Shown: positions 31,700 to 44,800 of the stretch, piece by piece | Numbering within the stretch: the first letter of the stretch is position 1 | Layout: every line of letters starts with the position of its first letter | Assembly (NCBI GenBank): GCA_001599715.1 | Contig: BCHU01000005.1 | Coordinates: 1,488,001-1,552,000 of the forward strand | DNA: 64,000 nucleotides | Direction: 5' to 3' | DNA from: Phaeotremella fagi | Lineage: Eukaryota; Basidiomycota; Tremellomycetes; Tremellales; Phaeotremellaceae | Translations under genes and position numbers: made by a program | Notes under the pieces: generated by a model | The model's input: only the letters and a program-made list of their open reading frames with translations | Told to the model about the DNA's origin: nothing | The model's database searches: none

Positions 31700-32752
31700 G
31701 ATGGAGAGGTTACAAGAGACCAAGCACGAATGGAAAATGAAAGAATGGTACAGTATTCGCAGTCAACAGGAAAAAAAAACACCGGTTAACGGTCAAGAGG
31801 TGTTTAGTAATAATTGGACACCCTCCACTTCGATCGGACTAATCGTACTAAAAGCAAAGTTTTGATCTTAAAAAACAAAAGTAGAAAGAATCAGAAATAA
31901 GAAATTAAGTTTTAAGAATTTTATGAAAATGGAGACGTAATGTGGTGTGATGGGAGGTGAGAAAAAAGAAGATGGAAAAGGAAGGACTGGTTGTAAAGTG
32001 TAAAGCGAAAAGAAAGCGAAGCGGGGCCAAGAAGTCAAGCCTCCATCCATGCTTTACTGCTCTGGCGACACAACGATGAATTTGATTTTGATTTTACAAT
32101 TACATGCACAGCCTCTCATTCTTTTCTCACAGGATCACAGAGCAGATGATCTGACCGTATGTCCGTAGTCATAAATAAACCAGCCTCAGCTCAGATCGCA
32201 ACGGTACGGTACGGTATGCGCATGCTCATTGCTGATGCTTATGCATACCACCCCGGAGTTTCCTTTTCTGAGCCTCCCCAGCTAGATCCGCGTACGTATG
32301 AGTAATTCATGGTATGAATTGCTGACTGCTGATTGCTGACTGATTTACGCCGAGATCTCAATCAGCTTGAACTGAGCCTTTAGAGACTGAGGGGCGGGTT
32401 GGTTCTGGGTCTCGTCTCAGATGTATTATTAATTGGGAGCGAATAAGTAGCGTGACCGTGACAGCGGGACAAGTATAAGTAGTAAGGGAGGGAGTTTATT
32501 GGTCACTTGGCCAGTAGAATTAACAGCATGCAGGAACATCCTGCGTTGATATGATACCACATTGTTTGACTTCCAAGTCGACTCTATAGTGTCTATGCAT
32601 TCGATAATGGATCACCAATTGCATCGTGAAATTCTGATTACTTCCATTACGAGTAGACCAACGGCTACCAACGTCATCACGCGTTTCAGTAACCCAATAC
32701 CGTACGAATTTCGATGTAATCAATGATTCTATCATCTTACAACCAGATCTAA
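31700..32752. promoter_or_regulatory. Divergent promoter region between the Zn2Cys6 gene and the hydrolase gene
   Basis: About 1,050 bases and no supported gene. It is long for this genome, as is common for regulatory genes. TACAGTA at 31749, overlapping TACGGTA copies at 32205-32216 and TACCGTA at 32698 are seen. Confidence 0.5.
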
Positions 32753-34013
32753 ATGTCACTTCTTTCCACATCACTCTTAGCCTTAAGATCCTCGCTATCA
32801 TCACTCAGAACCTATCCCAAATTTATCAACACCAGAAATTATGCATCACCTTCAACGTCGTCATCAGAGATAGTTCCTGTTGAACTATCATTCGATAAAA
32901 CTGAATCACCGAATTCATCGACTTCGACGGATCAGAGTTTAGTCATCTGTCATGGATTATTGTAAATCCCCCTTCTTCACTTCTCATCATCTCGTGGATA
33001 TGTCACTAACGAGTGACTTTGAATTTAGGGGATCGAAACAGAATTGGAGATCTTTAGCTAAAACTTTTTCTCAACGTCTTGAAATGCCTGTTTACACATT
33101 GGTAATCCGAATTCTTCCATTCATCTATCGTGTTTTAACCATTAACTCAAGCTCGTTTTTAGGATCTGAGGAATCACGGTCATTCGCCCCATGCTGAACC
33201 TCATACTTATTCTGCTATGGCGGCTGATATCAGTCAATTCTTGGTTCAACAGGGTTTAGATAAAGGTGTGAATCTAATGGGACATAGTATGTGGGTAAAC
33301 GTTGTGTTTAAACTTTTTCTTTATGAAGATGGATGACTGATGTTCATATCGTTCTTAGGGGAGGTAAAGCTGTGATGGCATTCGCACTGGATAAAAATCT
33401 TAATTCACCTTTAAGAAGTTTGATCAGCGTAGACATGTCACCAGCCAGAGGGAAGATGTCACCCGAGTAGGTCGTTTCTTATATTCTCATTGATGGTTCA
33501 CGTACTCAATAAGAAACACCAATAGATTCGCTTCATATGTAGAAGGAATGATTGAAGTTGAAAACGCAAAAGTGAAAACTAAATCTGAAGCTGATGAGAT
33601 ATTGAAGAAATACGAACCGGTAAGTGTAGTCAAACGTAATTCAAACCAAACAAATAAGACACATCCTAACTAAACGGATCAAAATCTAGGTCCTAGCAAC
33701 AAGACAATTCCTACTAACCAACGCGAAAATCACCAACTCAAACCTAACCTTCCGAGTCCCCCTCCCGCTCCTCTCAAAATATATCCAAAACATCGGTGAT
33801 TTCCCCTTCAAACCAACACAAGTCCAATGGGACGGACCGACGTTATTCATCAAAGGTGAACATTCGAAATACCTCAACAGACATAATATACCTGTTTGTG
33901 AACAGTTCTTTCCTAAGATGAAGTTGGAAGTTTTGGAGACTGGTCATTGGGTCCATGCGGAGAAACCTTTGGAGACTGTTGAGTTGGTTACGGGGTTCGT
34001 TCAGGGGATTTAG
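32753..34013 (+). CDS. ABHD11-like alpha/beta hydrolase, probably mitochondrial
   Basis: Spliced protein of roughly 310 residues. The N-terminus is rich in Ser/Leu/Arg (MSLLSTSLLALRSSLSSLRTY, then NTRNYAS), typical of a mitochondrial presequence. The fold is clear: LVICHGLLGSKQNWRSLAKTF (oxyanion HG), DLRNHGHSPH, LMGHSMGGKAVMAFAL with the nucleophile Ser in GHSMGG, SVDMSPA, and the catalytic His in LETGHWVHAEKP near the end. DLRNHGxSPH and GHSMGGK are the marks of ABHD11/yeast Imo32 (YGR031W). Human ABHD11 protects lipoylated 2-oxoglutarate dehydrogenase; the same role here is inference. Introns fall after GLL, TL, HSM, SPE and YEP. Confidence 0.85.
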
Positions 34014-34295
34014 GTGTCGAATATTAAGTCTTAGATTCGTCAGTTCTGCATGATTTAGGATTGGCATTATGTGAATGTTATAGATTGGTCACATTGGAGA
34101 ATCGTTTTTTTGGAGCAAAAGACAATCTTCAGGTCCGATTGTATGGGATGCATTGCTGTAACGTGGTGACATCTGCACGTACTGTCGTTAAGATATGACG
34201 TTAGTTGCAGCAACAAAGTCGTAACCAGGAAGCAAAGTTCAACAATACTGTACGAATAAGGTACCCCGCCACCGTACCGCACCTCCACTCTGAGG

Positions 34296-34304
34296 TATAA
34301 ATAG
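34296..34304 (+). promoter_or_regulatory. TATA box of the aldo-keto reductase gene
   Basis: TATAAATAG is a near-consensus TATA element, 37 bases before the first ATG (34333) and 118 before the second (34414). The distance suggests transcripts may begin at or past the first ATG. Confidence 0.55.
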
Positions 34305-34413
34305 CCAACAAGTGGATACCAACTTACAAGTAATGCAACGATCGAGATCGTACATCACAACAACAGCACGAAACATAACAAGAATCTCAAAACCCATATT
34401 TACAAGAACGATC

Positions 34414-35679
34414 ATGTCAGTACCAAACGTAAAACTAAACGATGGGAATGAACAACCAATCGTAGGATTCGGTATCGGTAGGTCAAGCCCAAGCCCAAGT
34501 CCAACTCCTTCCATCCCCTGGACCCTATATCTGACTAGATGATTAGGTACCACCCACTTCAAAAAGGATTGTACGGACCATATAGTTTCAGCTTTGAATG
34601 TAGGATATACCTATCTAGACGCAGCTCAGGTTTATGGGAACAGTTCATCTATCGGTGATGCACTAAAAGAATGGGGGGGTGATAGGAAGAAATTGTTTGT
34701 TCTTACTAAATGTGGGTTCCTTTTTTCGTTAAGGACTTGCCGTGTGTCTGATGACTGAGACTGATTCGGTTTGTTAGGTGGTATACCTGGTGCTGGACTC
34801 GCTAATGATCCCAGAAAAGTTTTGGAGGGATTGTTGAAAGAGGTCAGTTATGCCAGGGCTTACTGGATTGGTGACTAACCCCACATCCAGATGAATCTCG
34901 ATTATGTCGATATGTGTGAGTAGCGATGTTTCAATCGATTTCGAGATCATTCTGACAATGTGTGTGATAAACAGACTTGGTACATTCACCATTCGTAGGT
35001 CCAAGTACTGGAAGAAATGGAATCCCATATTAACATGGTCGAAATAGATGGCTGCACCCATGTCATTATCAGAAAACTGGAAGATCATGGAAAGTCTCAA
35101 GATAGAGGGTCTAACAAAATCAATCGGAGTCTCGAATTATCGGGAAGAGGATATATTGGAAATTTCCAAAACCTGGGAAATCCCACCTGCAGTCAATCAA
35201 GTCCGTTCTTCCCATAATTTCAAAAATCACATAAAACTGACACTGCTAGATCGAATACCATCCATACTGTTATCATCCAGATGCCGTTCAACGTATGAAA
35301 GCTATCGCTGATAAATTCGACATCAAGATCCAAGCTTATGGACCTTTATCACCTGCGTTCAGATCCAAACCTGGACCCGTTGACTCAGTCATCGAAAAGA
35401 TATCAAAGGAGAACGGATCCACTGAAATTCAAATCTTGTTACAATGGGCTGCTGAATATGGTTCAATCTCTGTCACGTAGGTGTCACACCCTTATTATCT
35501 TCAGATCCAATTAACGTTATCTTAGGACCTCGTCTAAACCTGATCGACAGAGGGAACAGTTGGAAGCTTTCACCAAGGCTAAACCGCTTAGTAAAGAGCA
35601 GGTTGAGGAGATCGCTGTAGCCGGTAAACAAAGGGAATTTAGACATTTCCAGAAAGATGTTTGGGCTCAGGCTAAATAG
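34414..35679 (+). CDS. Aldo-keto reductase
   Basis: NADPH-dependent AKR of roughly 290 residues from ATG 34414 (MSVPNVKLNDGNEQPIVGFGIG). Family motifs: ALNVGYTYLDAAQVYGNSSSIGDAL with Asp and Tyr of the active site, RKKLFVLTKC with the Lys, DYVDMYLVHSP with the position normally held by His, LKIEGLTKSIGVSNY, and PPAVNQIEYHPYCYHPDAV. At least seven introns were traced; that at 35008-35060 (GTAGGT...AAATAG) joins LVHSPF to MAAPMSLSENWKIME, and the frame is closed without it. An earlier in-frame ATG at 34333 would add 27 residues rich in Arg, Ser and Thr (MQRSRSYITTTARNITRISK) that could act as a mitochondrial presequence. The end AGKQREFRHFQKDVWAQAK is typical of fungal AKRs. The substrate is unknown. 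Confidence 0.85.
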
Positions 35680-36728
35680 GGATTAGGGATTGGAGGAATT
35701 GATTTGGTGGTTTGCTATTGCAGTTGCAGTTGTACCGTACCATTGGAAGTTTAGTTTTAGCTGTTGAATAAGAATCGAGGTTTGTTGTTGGGAATGTATC
35801 GATCAGTTGTCGAAACGGTTGCGCTGTTGCTATAATTATGAAATATGCTATACTTGTGAGTTACAAGTCGAGGTCTACCTGTACTTGTACAAGCTTGTGA
35901 GTTAAACGAGACGACTTTCGCCACACCAGTCGTCTTTGTCGATGCAGCAGCAAGCCCAAAATAGCATCAGAATTGGTCTAAGAGATTCGGAAATATAAGT
36001 GGCGAAAAGTAGAAAAAAGAAGGGGGACGGCGTAAGAGGAGAGGAATACGAGGTAAATAAAAACGCGGGCCCGGATATTTTGTTTCAGGGAGGGTTGGAG
36101 AGAGTTGTATTGCTACTATGGTACTATTACTATGGGTTGGGTTGGGTTGTGGGATTGGAGTCAAGTACTTAGTAGTTTTTGAGTGTCGTCCATATTATAT
36201 ACATACTTCTTCTATTACCATTCTATAATATACTTTTATCATTGACTATCATTATCATTCCAGATACCCACACGCCCCTGCGACCCAACCCAACCCCGAC
36301 TCCAACGCCAGTAAAAACATCCTTAACCACAAGGCACATCACATCCACTCTAAACCAAACCATTCAAATTCTTTTTATAACTACATTATATATTATTAAA
36401 TTCAATAACGATCTTCAAAAGTCTCAGTCCAAACACGTCTACGTCTTGTCTCACAACTACAACCGTCTACACAGAAAGAGGAAAACAAGGGAATACCATT
36501 AATAAGGATTGATTTAGATTCAACTGCGGAAATTTTCATCAATCGATTTATTTTTAGTAACAATCCAATTAGTATCTCGACTACAGCCGTCGTGGGTTAA
36601 GTGACTCTTAACCTTTTTCTTTATTCCCCCCAATCTATTATTAATTCATTTATATCAACCAAACCAAGTTTTTTCCATCATTCCTTTCTTTTTAAACATT
36701 CAATTCACACTCTGAGGATAGGATTAGG
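35680..36728. other. Intergenic, long
   Basis: About 1,050 bases, no gene supported. A C-rich run (about 36268-36320) and a T/C-rich run before 36700 suggest promoter and 5' UTR of the next gene. TACCGTA lies at 35733. Confidence 0.45.
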
Positions 36729-38847
36729 ATGAGGATGAGAAGGGAACGTGAAGGTGTCGGCGTTGGCGTTATCGAGACGGATGACCAATTGATAGGACCT
36801 TCTAACGGAATTCTACAAAATGGAACGATCCTTTTCGAACCTCGTTCATCACTTCCCGCACCGCCATCGACAACTAAATTATCAACCCCAAAATTAATCC
36901 TTCTATCCACGACGTTGTTGTTACCATTAACGATGGCCGCTCCACCGTTACATCGACCCACACCCACAAATCCACTTAATGACCATTCAGCTAGAAATAC
37001 AGATAATCTCTATCCCTTCGATATGCCTTCTTCCTTACCGACAGACGTCGTTGATCTGGACGAATCTGTACTGCCCTATGTTTTAACACAACATCCAGAT
37101 GGATCTTGGAGAAAAGTTAAAAATCCTTGGAAAATGTTTGGTAAACAGGCTAGGGTAGGTTCATAGTTCTTTTTTTGAAGATTGAGTTGACTGAACGTCC
37201 CATTCGCGTAGACTACAACGACTGAACCTGTTCTTGCTGATGTTTCTGCTACATCGACTTCGTTCGCGATCGAACAATCTTTACCGACTGGTTGGGGACA
37301 ATCTTCATCTCGAACAAGTTTCTATAAAGTCCCTCTGATCGTTATTTCCAGTGTCATACTGGCAGTTTCGATCGTTGCTGGTATAATATTGTAAGTGGAT
37401 TATATCCAGCGTTACCTATAACCAATCCTAATCAAACACCTTTAGTATCGTGTTATCACGACGGAAAGCGGCTAGAAGACTTAAACGACGACAGGAAAGA
37501 GCACGAAGGAAAGCTTTGATTGCAGCTGGAATAGATCCTGATGCTCCCACGAACGAGATCGAAGTTATGAACGATAAATTAGCGGAGATGGATCGACAGT
37601 ATAAGAAGAAGAAACCGGCTGGATTCGTTAGGAATAAAGTTAGGAATTGGAATCAAGGTTTACGAAGACGGAAGAAGAATGGTGTTGCCAATGATTCTGG
37701 AGATGGTGTTATTGAAATCGTTAAGGATGACGATGATAGTCAGAGCATCTCTGTTGATGGGGTTAATACATCTATGGAGAGGGACGGTGACGTTCATTCA
37801 ACTGGGTTAAGGAGACGATCGACAGGTTCAGGCTCTGGTTCACCATCACGATCACGTTCCGGTTCGGTGTCTGCTTCGATCTCAGCATCAATTAGTCCAA
37901 GGAGATCAGGCGATGATCCACCAGACCTAGAACATCCAATACCGACTGCATCAACTACTGCATATTTCCCACCAGCCTATCGACCAGCTTCAGTCAGAAG
38001 TCTCAGAATTGGTGTAGGCGAATCTTCATCTTCAGCAACCACGTCTTCAGCATTACCACCACCCCATCCAGCGGAGAAGACTTCTGCGGAAGGGTACTAC
38101 CCAGCACCTGTTTCTGAGGATACAGAAAGAGCTATCGCTGTAGCTGCACGACGTGATGGAAAATCTAGGATGATCGAGCCAGAGGAAAGGACACCAACGA
38201 TCAATCATATCGCTACGGATGATAAGACTATCTTGGAACGTTTGAGATTAGGCGCTTCAGCTCCGGAACCATCTTCGACCTCTGAGGAAACTGGTATACC
38301 CTCTGCACCGTCTGTCGAAGTTGATGATCAAGGATTTGAGTTTGATCATCATGCTCTTGATCATGTGGAGGAACATCACGATGATGATGAAACGGATAAT
38401 CTGGCTTTGGCTTTACAACCGCCCCCAAGGGTCAATCAACGATCTTTATCACAATTCGATACCTCTCAATCTCCTCAATCTTCAATAATAACTCCAGATC
38501 ATTCACTGCCATCTGCACCACCTTTATTCTTGGATCCACACTCTTCCGTACCTTCCGCACCTGATTTTGAAAATGGTGAAAATGCTGGAATCACACCTTC
38601 AGCTCCACCTCTTGATCTGGATGAGGATGTGGTTACAAGTGAAGAACAACCCAATGAATCAAGCGAATCAAGTTCTGGATCTGGTTCTAATAGAATCGAT
38701 GATGATGATCACGAGACAGGGAATTCAAGTATTGAAGAAGCCACCGCTCCAAGTGGTACTTTGTTGACTGGAGACCAAAATCGGGATGTACCTGTTGGGA
38801 ATGCTGAACAAGTTGGAATCGTTTATTTACCTAGATACGAACCTTAG
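36729..38847 (+). CDS. Single-pass membrane protein with long acidic Ser-rich cytosolic tail
   Basis: Three exons. The first (start 36729) has a charged lead and a hydrophobic stretch at residues 55-70 (KLILLSTTLLLPLTMAAPP) that could be an internal signal sequence; a later start would make it N-terminal. A short conserved-looking piece follows (LPYVLTQHPDGSWRKVKNPWKMFGKQAR). Exon 2 carries the membrane segment (YKVPLIVISSVILAVSIVAGIIF), followed by a strongly basic stop-transfer run (LSRRKAARRLKRRQERARRKA). The remaining 440 residues are Ser/Asp/Pro-rich, with three PSAP(P)LxLD-like repeats (SLPSAPPLFLD, SVPSAPDFE, TPSAPPLDLD) and the ending YLPRYEP. PSAP and PxY motifs are the type bound by ESCRT-I and WW/Rsp5 proteins; the protein may be an endosomal cargo or adaptor. 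No named family was recognised. Confidence 0.75.
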
Positions 38848-39195
38848 TGTATATATCTCTACTTTTGGTATTGGGTTTTGGGTTGGCTTTTGGGTTTTGA
38901 TCGTTCGTAGTGTTTAACTATTGTTAGAGCTGTAATCTTTATGTTGTATGCACGAGTAAAAACTCGACTTAGCATGAGCAGAGATGAAATGAGGTGCCAC
39001 TTTCGCGATTGTTTTATTTTCTGTTGCAGTTGTATTTTGTTGATCCAGTCAACTTTAAAGTAACATCCCACTCACCTTGACAACAATCTTTCAATTCAAT
39101 TCGTCCAATTCATCCATGTGAACAATGTATGATTCACATGTAACATATCTATCTTATCCCTAACCATTCATAATATTTAACATCATTCAACTAAA
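38848..39195. other. Intergenic
   Basis: No gene supported. TTGGGTTTTGGGTTGGCTTTTGGG after the stop of the preceding gene is a G/T-rich 3' flank. Confidence 0.45.
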
Positions 39196-41519
39196 ATGGA
39201 GTACGACCTGATTCATCGGCCTTACGACAATCTAATCCCTCCCTCAACATCAACATCGACATCACGAAACACTTTTACTCGGAAACATAAATTAGAATCG
39301 AATTCTCAAACTGGAATTGGGAACAAGAAATCTATAGATTATGTAGAGGTTGAAACACCACCTAAAAAGCGTTTGAATACCAACACCAACAGATATGATA
39401 TCCCATCGCCCTCGCCTTCACCTATCCAATCTACACTTACAAGAAATGACAGAAATGGTATCAAATCACCAATCCCTTCAGCGAATTACCGAACCAAAAG
39501 TAATTCTCAATCTCAACATACCACATCGACTTCCTCACAACCTAAATCCCATACCTCAAAGTCAAAAGCTGTACTCAAACCCAATAGAAAAACCAGAGAT
39601 ATAGATGGTGACAAAGAAACGAAAGCTTTTGACGATCTGATTAAATTCGCTAATGGAATCGAAGAGGAGGAAGAGGAGGAAGAGGAAGTATTGGTGGAGC
39701 TACCGAATTCAAGTTCGTTGAATAGATCGAAATTTAGCAAGGATGTTTTAGCTTTGGGGATGGTTAGACGTGGTTCTACTTCCAAAAGGGTTATATCTGA
39801 TAATGATCAAGATGATGATTCTGTTAGATATTCCTCTGAGAAGAAGAAATTATCGAAAACAAGTAAGACCGAAAGACCTACACAGAAAACCGACACCAAA
39901 ACAAAACCCAAATCTAAAACGAAATTCCCTTCCGAAGCTGAAACGTCCCAAAAACCAACACTTAAACCAATGGATGAAGGAGCTAAATTCTTCGCCGAAC
40001 TCGCTTTACAGCAGGAAACCAAAGAATCCCTTTCTCAAGACGATAAAGCTCTGATCCAAAGATCCAAAAATAATTTTCAATCCGGTGAAGCGTTTTTCAA
40101 TTTAGTTCAAGAGAACCGGGTTAGGGATTTGGAACGGAAAGAGTTGGCTAGGGTTTTGGCTTCTAGGGAGAAATTTGGGATTTCGGAGGAGATGGCTAGG
40201 AAGATTGGGGAGTTGAGTAGAGGGTTGATGGAGGATGAGAGTGGTGAGAGTGGGGGATTTGGTTTGGTTGATTTGGAATATTGCGGTATGTCCATTTTTG
40301 GGTTTGGGTCTAGAAAGCTGATTGGTTGAGTATAGAACAATTCAAACATCCAATCGAGATTTGTCCTGTATGTACAGTCTATCATTTTTCGAGTAGACGT
40401 CAACTGACGAAACCCATTAGTTCTGTTCTGATTCACTTCCATTAAACCCATCGCTCTATCTACAAGAACAATTGAAACATTTAACATCCATCTCAACCCC
40501 TTGTCCAACAACACTAAACCCCAAAGCTAGATCGTTACCATTCCAACGACACGCAGATTTCTGTCTTCAACATGAAAGTGAAATCACCGTCATACCTCTA
40601 GGTCTACGAACTGGTTATCCTACAACGATCGATTTCGAAAACGTCATCAAAAGAGTTCATTCATCTAACGGTGTTGGTAGACAGGTCAAGGAATTACTGG
40701 AGAATCCAAATGCAAGTTGGTTCTTTCGTGAGGTGGTTGAAAGAAGACAAAAAGGTGTTTGGGGTAGGATCAACGGTAGTGGTAAACCCAGCCATGACGA
40801 TTTTATTGAAACAGCAACAAAAGCTGGATAGTGAGTTTTCCTCTGCATCAATCGTCTAAAATTCTAACTGATGAAAATCAATGAGAAGCTATGGTGAACT
40901 AGGTGCTCAAATTTTACGATTGTATTTTCAGAAAATGTTCACGAAAGGTCAATTAAATTTCAGTAGTCAACAACGGATGACCATGGAGAATTATATCAAT
41001 CACGTTTTGATACCTGAAACCTCGATTCTACTTGTGAAGGATGATTATGGGAGTGAGAGGGGTAAAGAGATTTGGAGGGAGAGTTGTGAATTTGGAAGAT
41101 TTTTCTATAGGGATGAAGGGAGTTATGCTGTTGGTGTTTTGGCAAGGGTTGAGAGGGTTATTGAGAGTTTGACGTTTGGGGGTGGGGGTGGGGGTAATGA
41201 GGTTATTGTTGTTTCCGATGATGAGGAGATGGAGACGAAGACCAAGACGAAAAATATGAAAATCGTTCACGAGGAGGAGTCTTATACATATCACGAATTC
41301 AATGACGATCACGACAACAGCCGTAATAACGGTAAAGACGACAATAACGATATACAAGATAACGACGATGGATTTGGTTTTGACGATATGGATAATGGAG
41401 AGATCAATCGGATCATTTCAGAAATTGTTGGAAATCCGTCGAGGGATAGAGAGAGGAGTGAGAGTATTGACTACGATGGTGATTTCGATTATAATGATGA
41501 GAGATTGATGGGGATATGA
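39196..41519 (+). CDS. RTC4: RTC4-like domain protein
   Basis: Four exons. The first 370 residues are low complexity and basic/acidic, with a Glu run (EEEEEEEEE) and a helical part (GAKFFAELALQQETKESL; FFNLVQENRVRDLERKELARVLASREKFGI). Across two short introns comes the RTC4-like domain: HPIEICPFCSDSLPLNPSLYL (CxxC pair), FQRHADFCLQHESEITVIPLGLRTGYPTTIDFENVIKRV, then, across an intron with an AAG acceptor, AGYYGELGAQILRLYFQKMFT. The C-terminal tail is acidic and Asn/Asp-rich. In baker's yeast RTC4 was found in screens linked to telomere capping; its biochemical role is not known. The CxxC...H/C residues could bind zinc. Stop at 41517-41519. Confidence 0.83.
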
Positions 41520-41818
41520 GGGTGGTATGTAGCATATGACATAGATTCAAGTTGTAGACGTTAACCAAACCATGTACATATACATATATCCATCAATCCC
41601 CTCGTTCAAATGCACTGACACGATGAAAGTTACGATGAAAGTTGACACGAATTGCATCGATATATCCAATGAAGATCGTCATCAAAAAGATCTATGTAAA
41701 ATACTATAATGTACTGTATACGTGATACAACAAAAGATATGTAAAAAGTAGTAATGTTATTACAATGATACCACCCTAACAACATGGAAGAGAGGAAAAA
41801 TCAATCTCGAACAAAATC
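41520..41818. terminator. Shared 3' region of two converging genes
   Basis: RTC4 and the Fhl1-like gene end 299 bases apart on opposite strands. A TATATATCC-like stretch (41579-41591) and TACTGTA (41712) lie between. No clear polyadenylation signal can be named. Confidence 0.35.
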
Positions 41819-44800
41819 TCAAGCTTCAAGACGCGGTTTCTTAGCTTCTGGTTCGAGTTGAGTGGTGGTTGGAGGAGTGATTGGTTGTAGAGGTTTTGCA
41901 GTTGGTGTAGGTGTAGGTGCAACGGCGGTGGATACTGGTTTTGGCGGTGCAGCAGCTGCTTTAGGTGGAGCCAAAGGTGCTGGCGCTTTAGCTTGCGTCG
42001 TGGGATTGGAAGGTAACGTAGGATTTGGTCTTGGTGCTCCACCCGTTGTCATCGGTTTAGCAACCCCAGCCGTAGTCGTCGCTGTATTCGGTTTCAATAC
42101 CGGAGCCTGAGCTGGTGTAGCAGCTTTATTCACTGTTGATGTCGAAATAGGAATCCCAGGTTTAACAGCCGTCGTCGAAGTGGTTTGAGGTAACGACTTG
42201 ATCGGAACCGTTGAAGTTGGATTTGGATTCGGTCGTACAGGTAAAGTACCAGGTGTGGTAGTCTCCAATTTCCTTTTCAAATTGTTGACAGGTTGTGAAC
42301 CAGCTACTGGTGCAGTACCAGGTTTAACGCCCAGACCAGGTCTAACAGCTACACCAGGTTTCGAGATACCAGCTTGATTAACCGGAACTCCATTCGCAGT
42401 TTTCTGAGGAACACCAGGTCTGACAGCAGGATTAACACCTGGTTTACCGTTGATACCGTTAGCTCCAGGTCTGGGAGCTCCCTTGGGAGGTAAAGGTGGA
42501 ACGACACCAGTTGCCCAAACACTTTCAGCAACTCTTAAATCGATATCAACACCGACTACACGAATATACCGCAGTAAAGCTGAAGCATTTGGTCCAACAA
42601 TGTTGACATCTCCACGAGCGTTGGCTACCTCAGCGATCATTCCTATGACTTTGGTAAGGTTCGCTCCTGGAGGTGCTGGTCCTGTGATGGGCGTTTTCGC
42701 TACAGGTTTATTGGTACCAGCAGCAGCACCATTTGGAACCGGTGGTCTAATAGGTACAGCCGGTTTGGCAGCTACTGGAGGTCGAACGTTATTGATAGGT
42801 GGTCGAGCAGCTGTTGTACCAGTTTTAGGAGCTGCTGCAGCGGCCGCTGCTTTAGCTTGAGCAGCTTTAGCCATCTGAGTTCTGTTTTTGTTGACCACCC
42901 AAGCAGAAAGAACGTCAACAGCACCAGCTGCACCTAGCAATTGCAATTTATCCGTGATATCGGAAGTCAAATGATGGAACATTGTTTGTTCCAACACCAG
43001 AGTTGTTCCATCGCAAACAAAAGGTAGAGGTTGACCGTTAGCATCAGTCGTAGCTATTACCGATTTACTCCTCATAGCTGGAGTGATTGGTTGGATAGCC
43101 ACCGTGATCTTTGCTTTGGCTGCCAAAGCACCTTTATGGTTCGCACTTTGCACTTGAGGAGTGTTCTGAGGAATAGGTCTAGCGATTGGACGTTGTGGAA
43201 TTGAATTCGGTCTCTGAATACCTATCTGATGTTGGCCAGTGACATGCGGTCGACCAATCGGAGTGTCAGGATCCTTATCCTTCTGTTTCTTTGATCTTTC
43301 TTCAACGCGTTGTCTCTCCTTCTCCTTTTTAACTTCAGCGTTCTTGACTTTCCCTTCGGATTTCTGAGCATCTTTACGTTGCTTCTCCTCAAACAATGGA
43401 CCTTCTTCTGGATCAATGATCCAAACTGATCCTTTCGATTCTGGATCATCAGAATCAATTCTTGGTACCTTGAGGAATGCTTTGTGTAAAGACAAGTTAT
43501 GTCTGATGGAATTCTGCCAACCAGCTTCGGGATTCAATCTGAACCATTCCCATTCACCAGCGACCCAATTACACACTTCACCCAGAGTACCTCTACCCCT
43601 TGGAAGATACAGCAAAGCTCGATGAATAATGGTAGCGAACGTAGCCGTAGGTTTTAGAGGATCAGGTCCAATAAATTCTTTACCGTCTAAACCCAACATT
43701 GGTTGAGGTGGTGGTCGAGGTCCCGCACCGGAAGGTGGTATCGGAACGTTGACAATGATATGACCAGGTCGACCGGGAGTATCGATCAATTCCGTGAGAT
43801 GCTGGAAAGGTTGAGGTTGTTCTTTCGTGGCGCTCATTGAAGGTGACGGAGCTTGGGATCCAGGTGTTCCTGGTGGTATCGATCCTTCACTTCGTGGTAT
43901 CGGTACCCCGTTCGCCAAAGTCATTGACACAGCTCTGGGCATAGGTGGTGGACCATGAGAAGGATGACCTGGGAGATGAGGTCCGTACTGTTGAGGGTGA
44001 GGAGGTGGTCCATGGGGTCCATGATACTGTGGGTGAGGATGAGGTCCATGGACCATTCCATTAGGACCATGATGCATCGGGGGACGAGGTCCATTAGGTC
44101 CGTGAGGTCCATACATGGCTTGTTGATTAGGAGGAGGTCGATAATTAGGATGTTGACCAGAAGGAGGGGGAACGGGCATAGGTTTGACATCGGCAAGAGT
44201 GGCTGGAGGTAAGGAGGGTGGAGGAGGAGCTTGAGCCAATGCAGCAGCAAGTGTTGGAGCGTGTTCCGGTTCAGGAATGACAGGTTTGACCTCGTCAGTA
44301 GATCCAGCAGCAGCAAGTGGTTTCTTCTTTTTCGAATCTTTCTTGGACATCGGTGTCAGCTTCTCTTCTATAACAGAACCAGTATTGACACCACTGGCAG
44401 CTTCGTCCCCTTTCTTGGTTTTTGTCTTTTTGGATTTCGGCGTCGAATCCACCTCTGCCTCTTCTCGTTCATCGATATCCATAGAATCATCTTTACTTTT
44501 GGCTGATTTCTTCTTTCCAAGATCCTTCTTGGCTATCACAGGTCCAGCAGCTGATTTGGATTTGGTAGGCATTTTACCCGCCGCCGCAGCTGCACCTTTA
44601 GCTGCACCTTTGCCAACGCCTTTCCCGACACCTTTCCCAGCACCTTTACCACCTTGACGAGGTTGAGGTAAATTCACTTCCGTGACCGATTGTTTCTTGG
44701 GTGTAGCACCCTTTTTCGTTCCCTTCTTTAACGGCACTTCCTCCTCATCTTCTTCCTCGTCGTCATCCTCATCCTCGTCATCTTCGTCATCTTCATCTCC

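Noticed and set aside
42450..42860. 136-codon plus-strand frame rich in Gly/Ala opposite the Fhl1-like gene
   Set aside because: Reverse-strand image of Pro/Ala-rich coding sequence; no start context or splice support.
44277..44657. 126-codon plus-strand frame opposite the Fhl1-like gene
   Set aside because: Mirror of Lys/Ser/Ala-rich coding sequence, not conserved.
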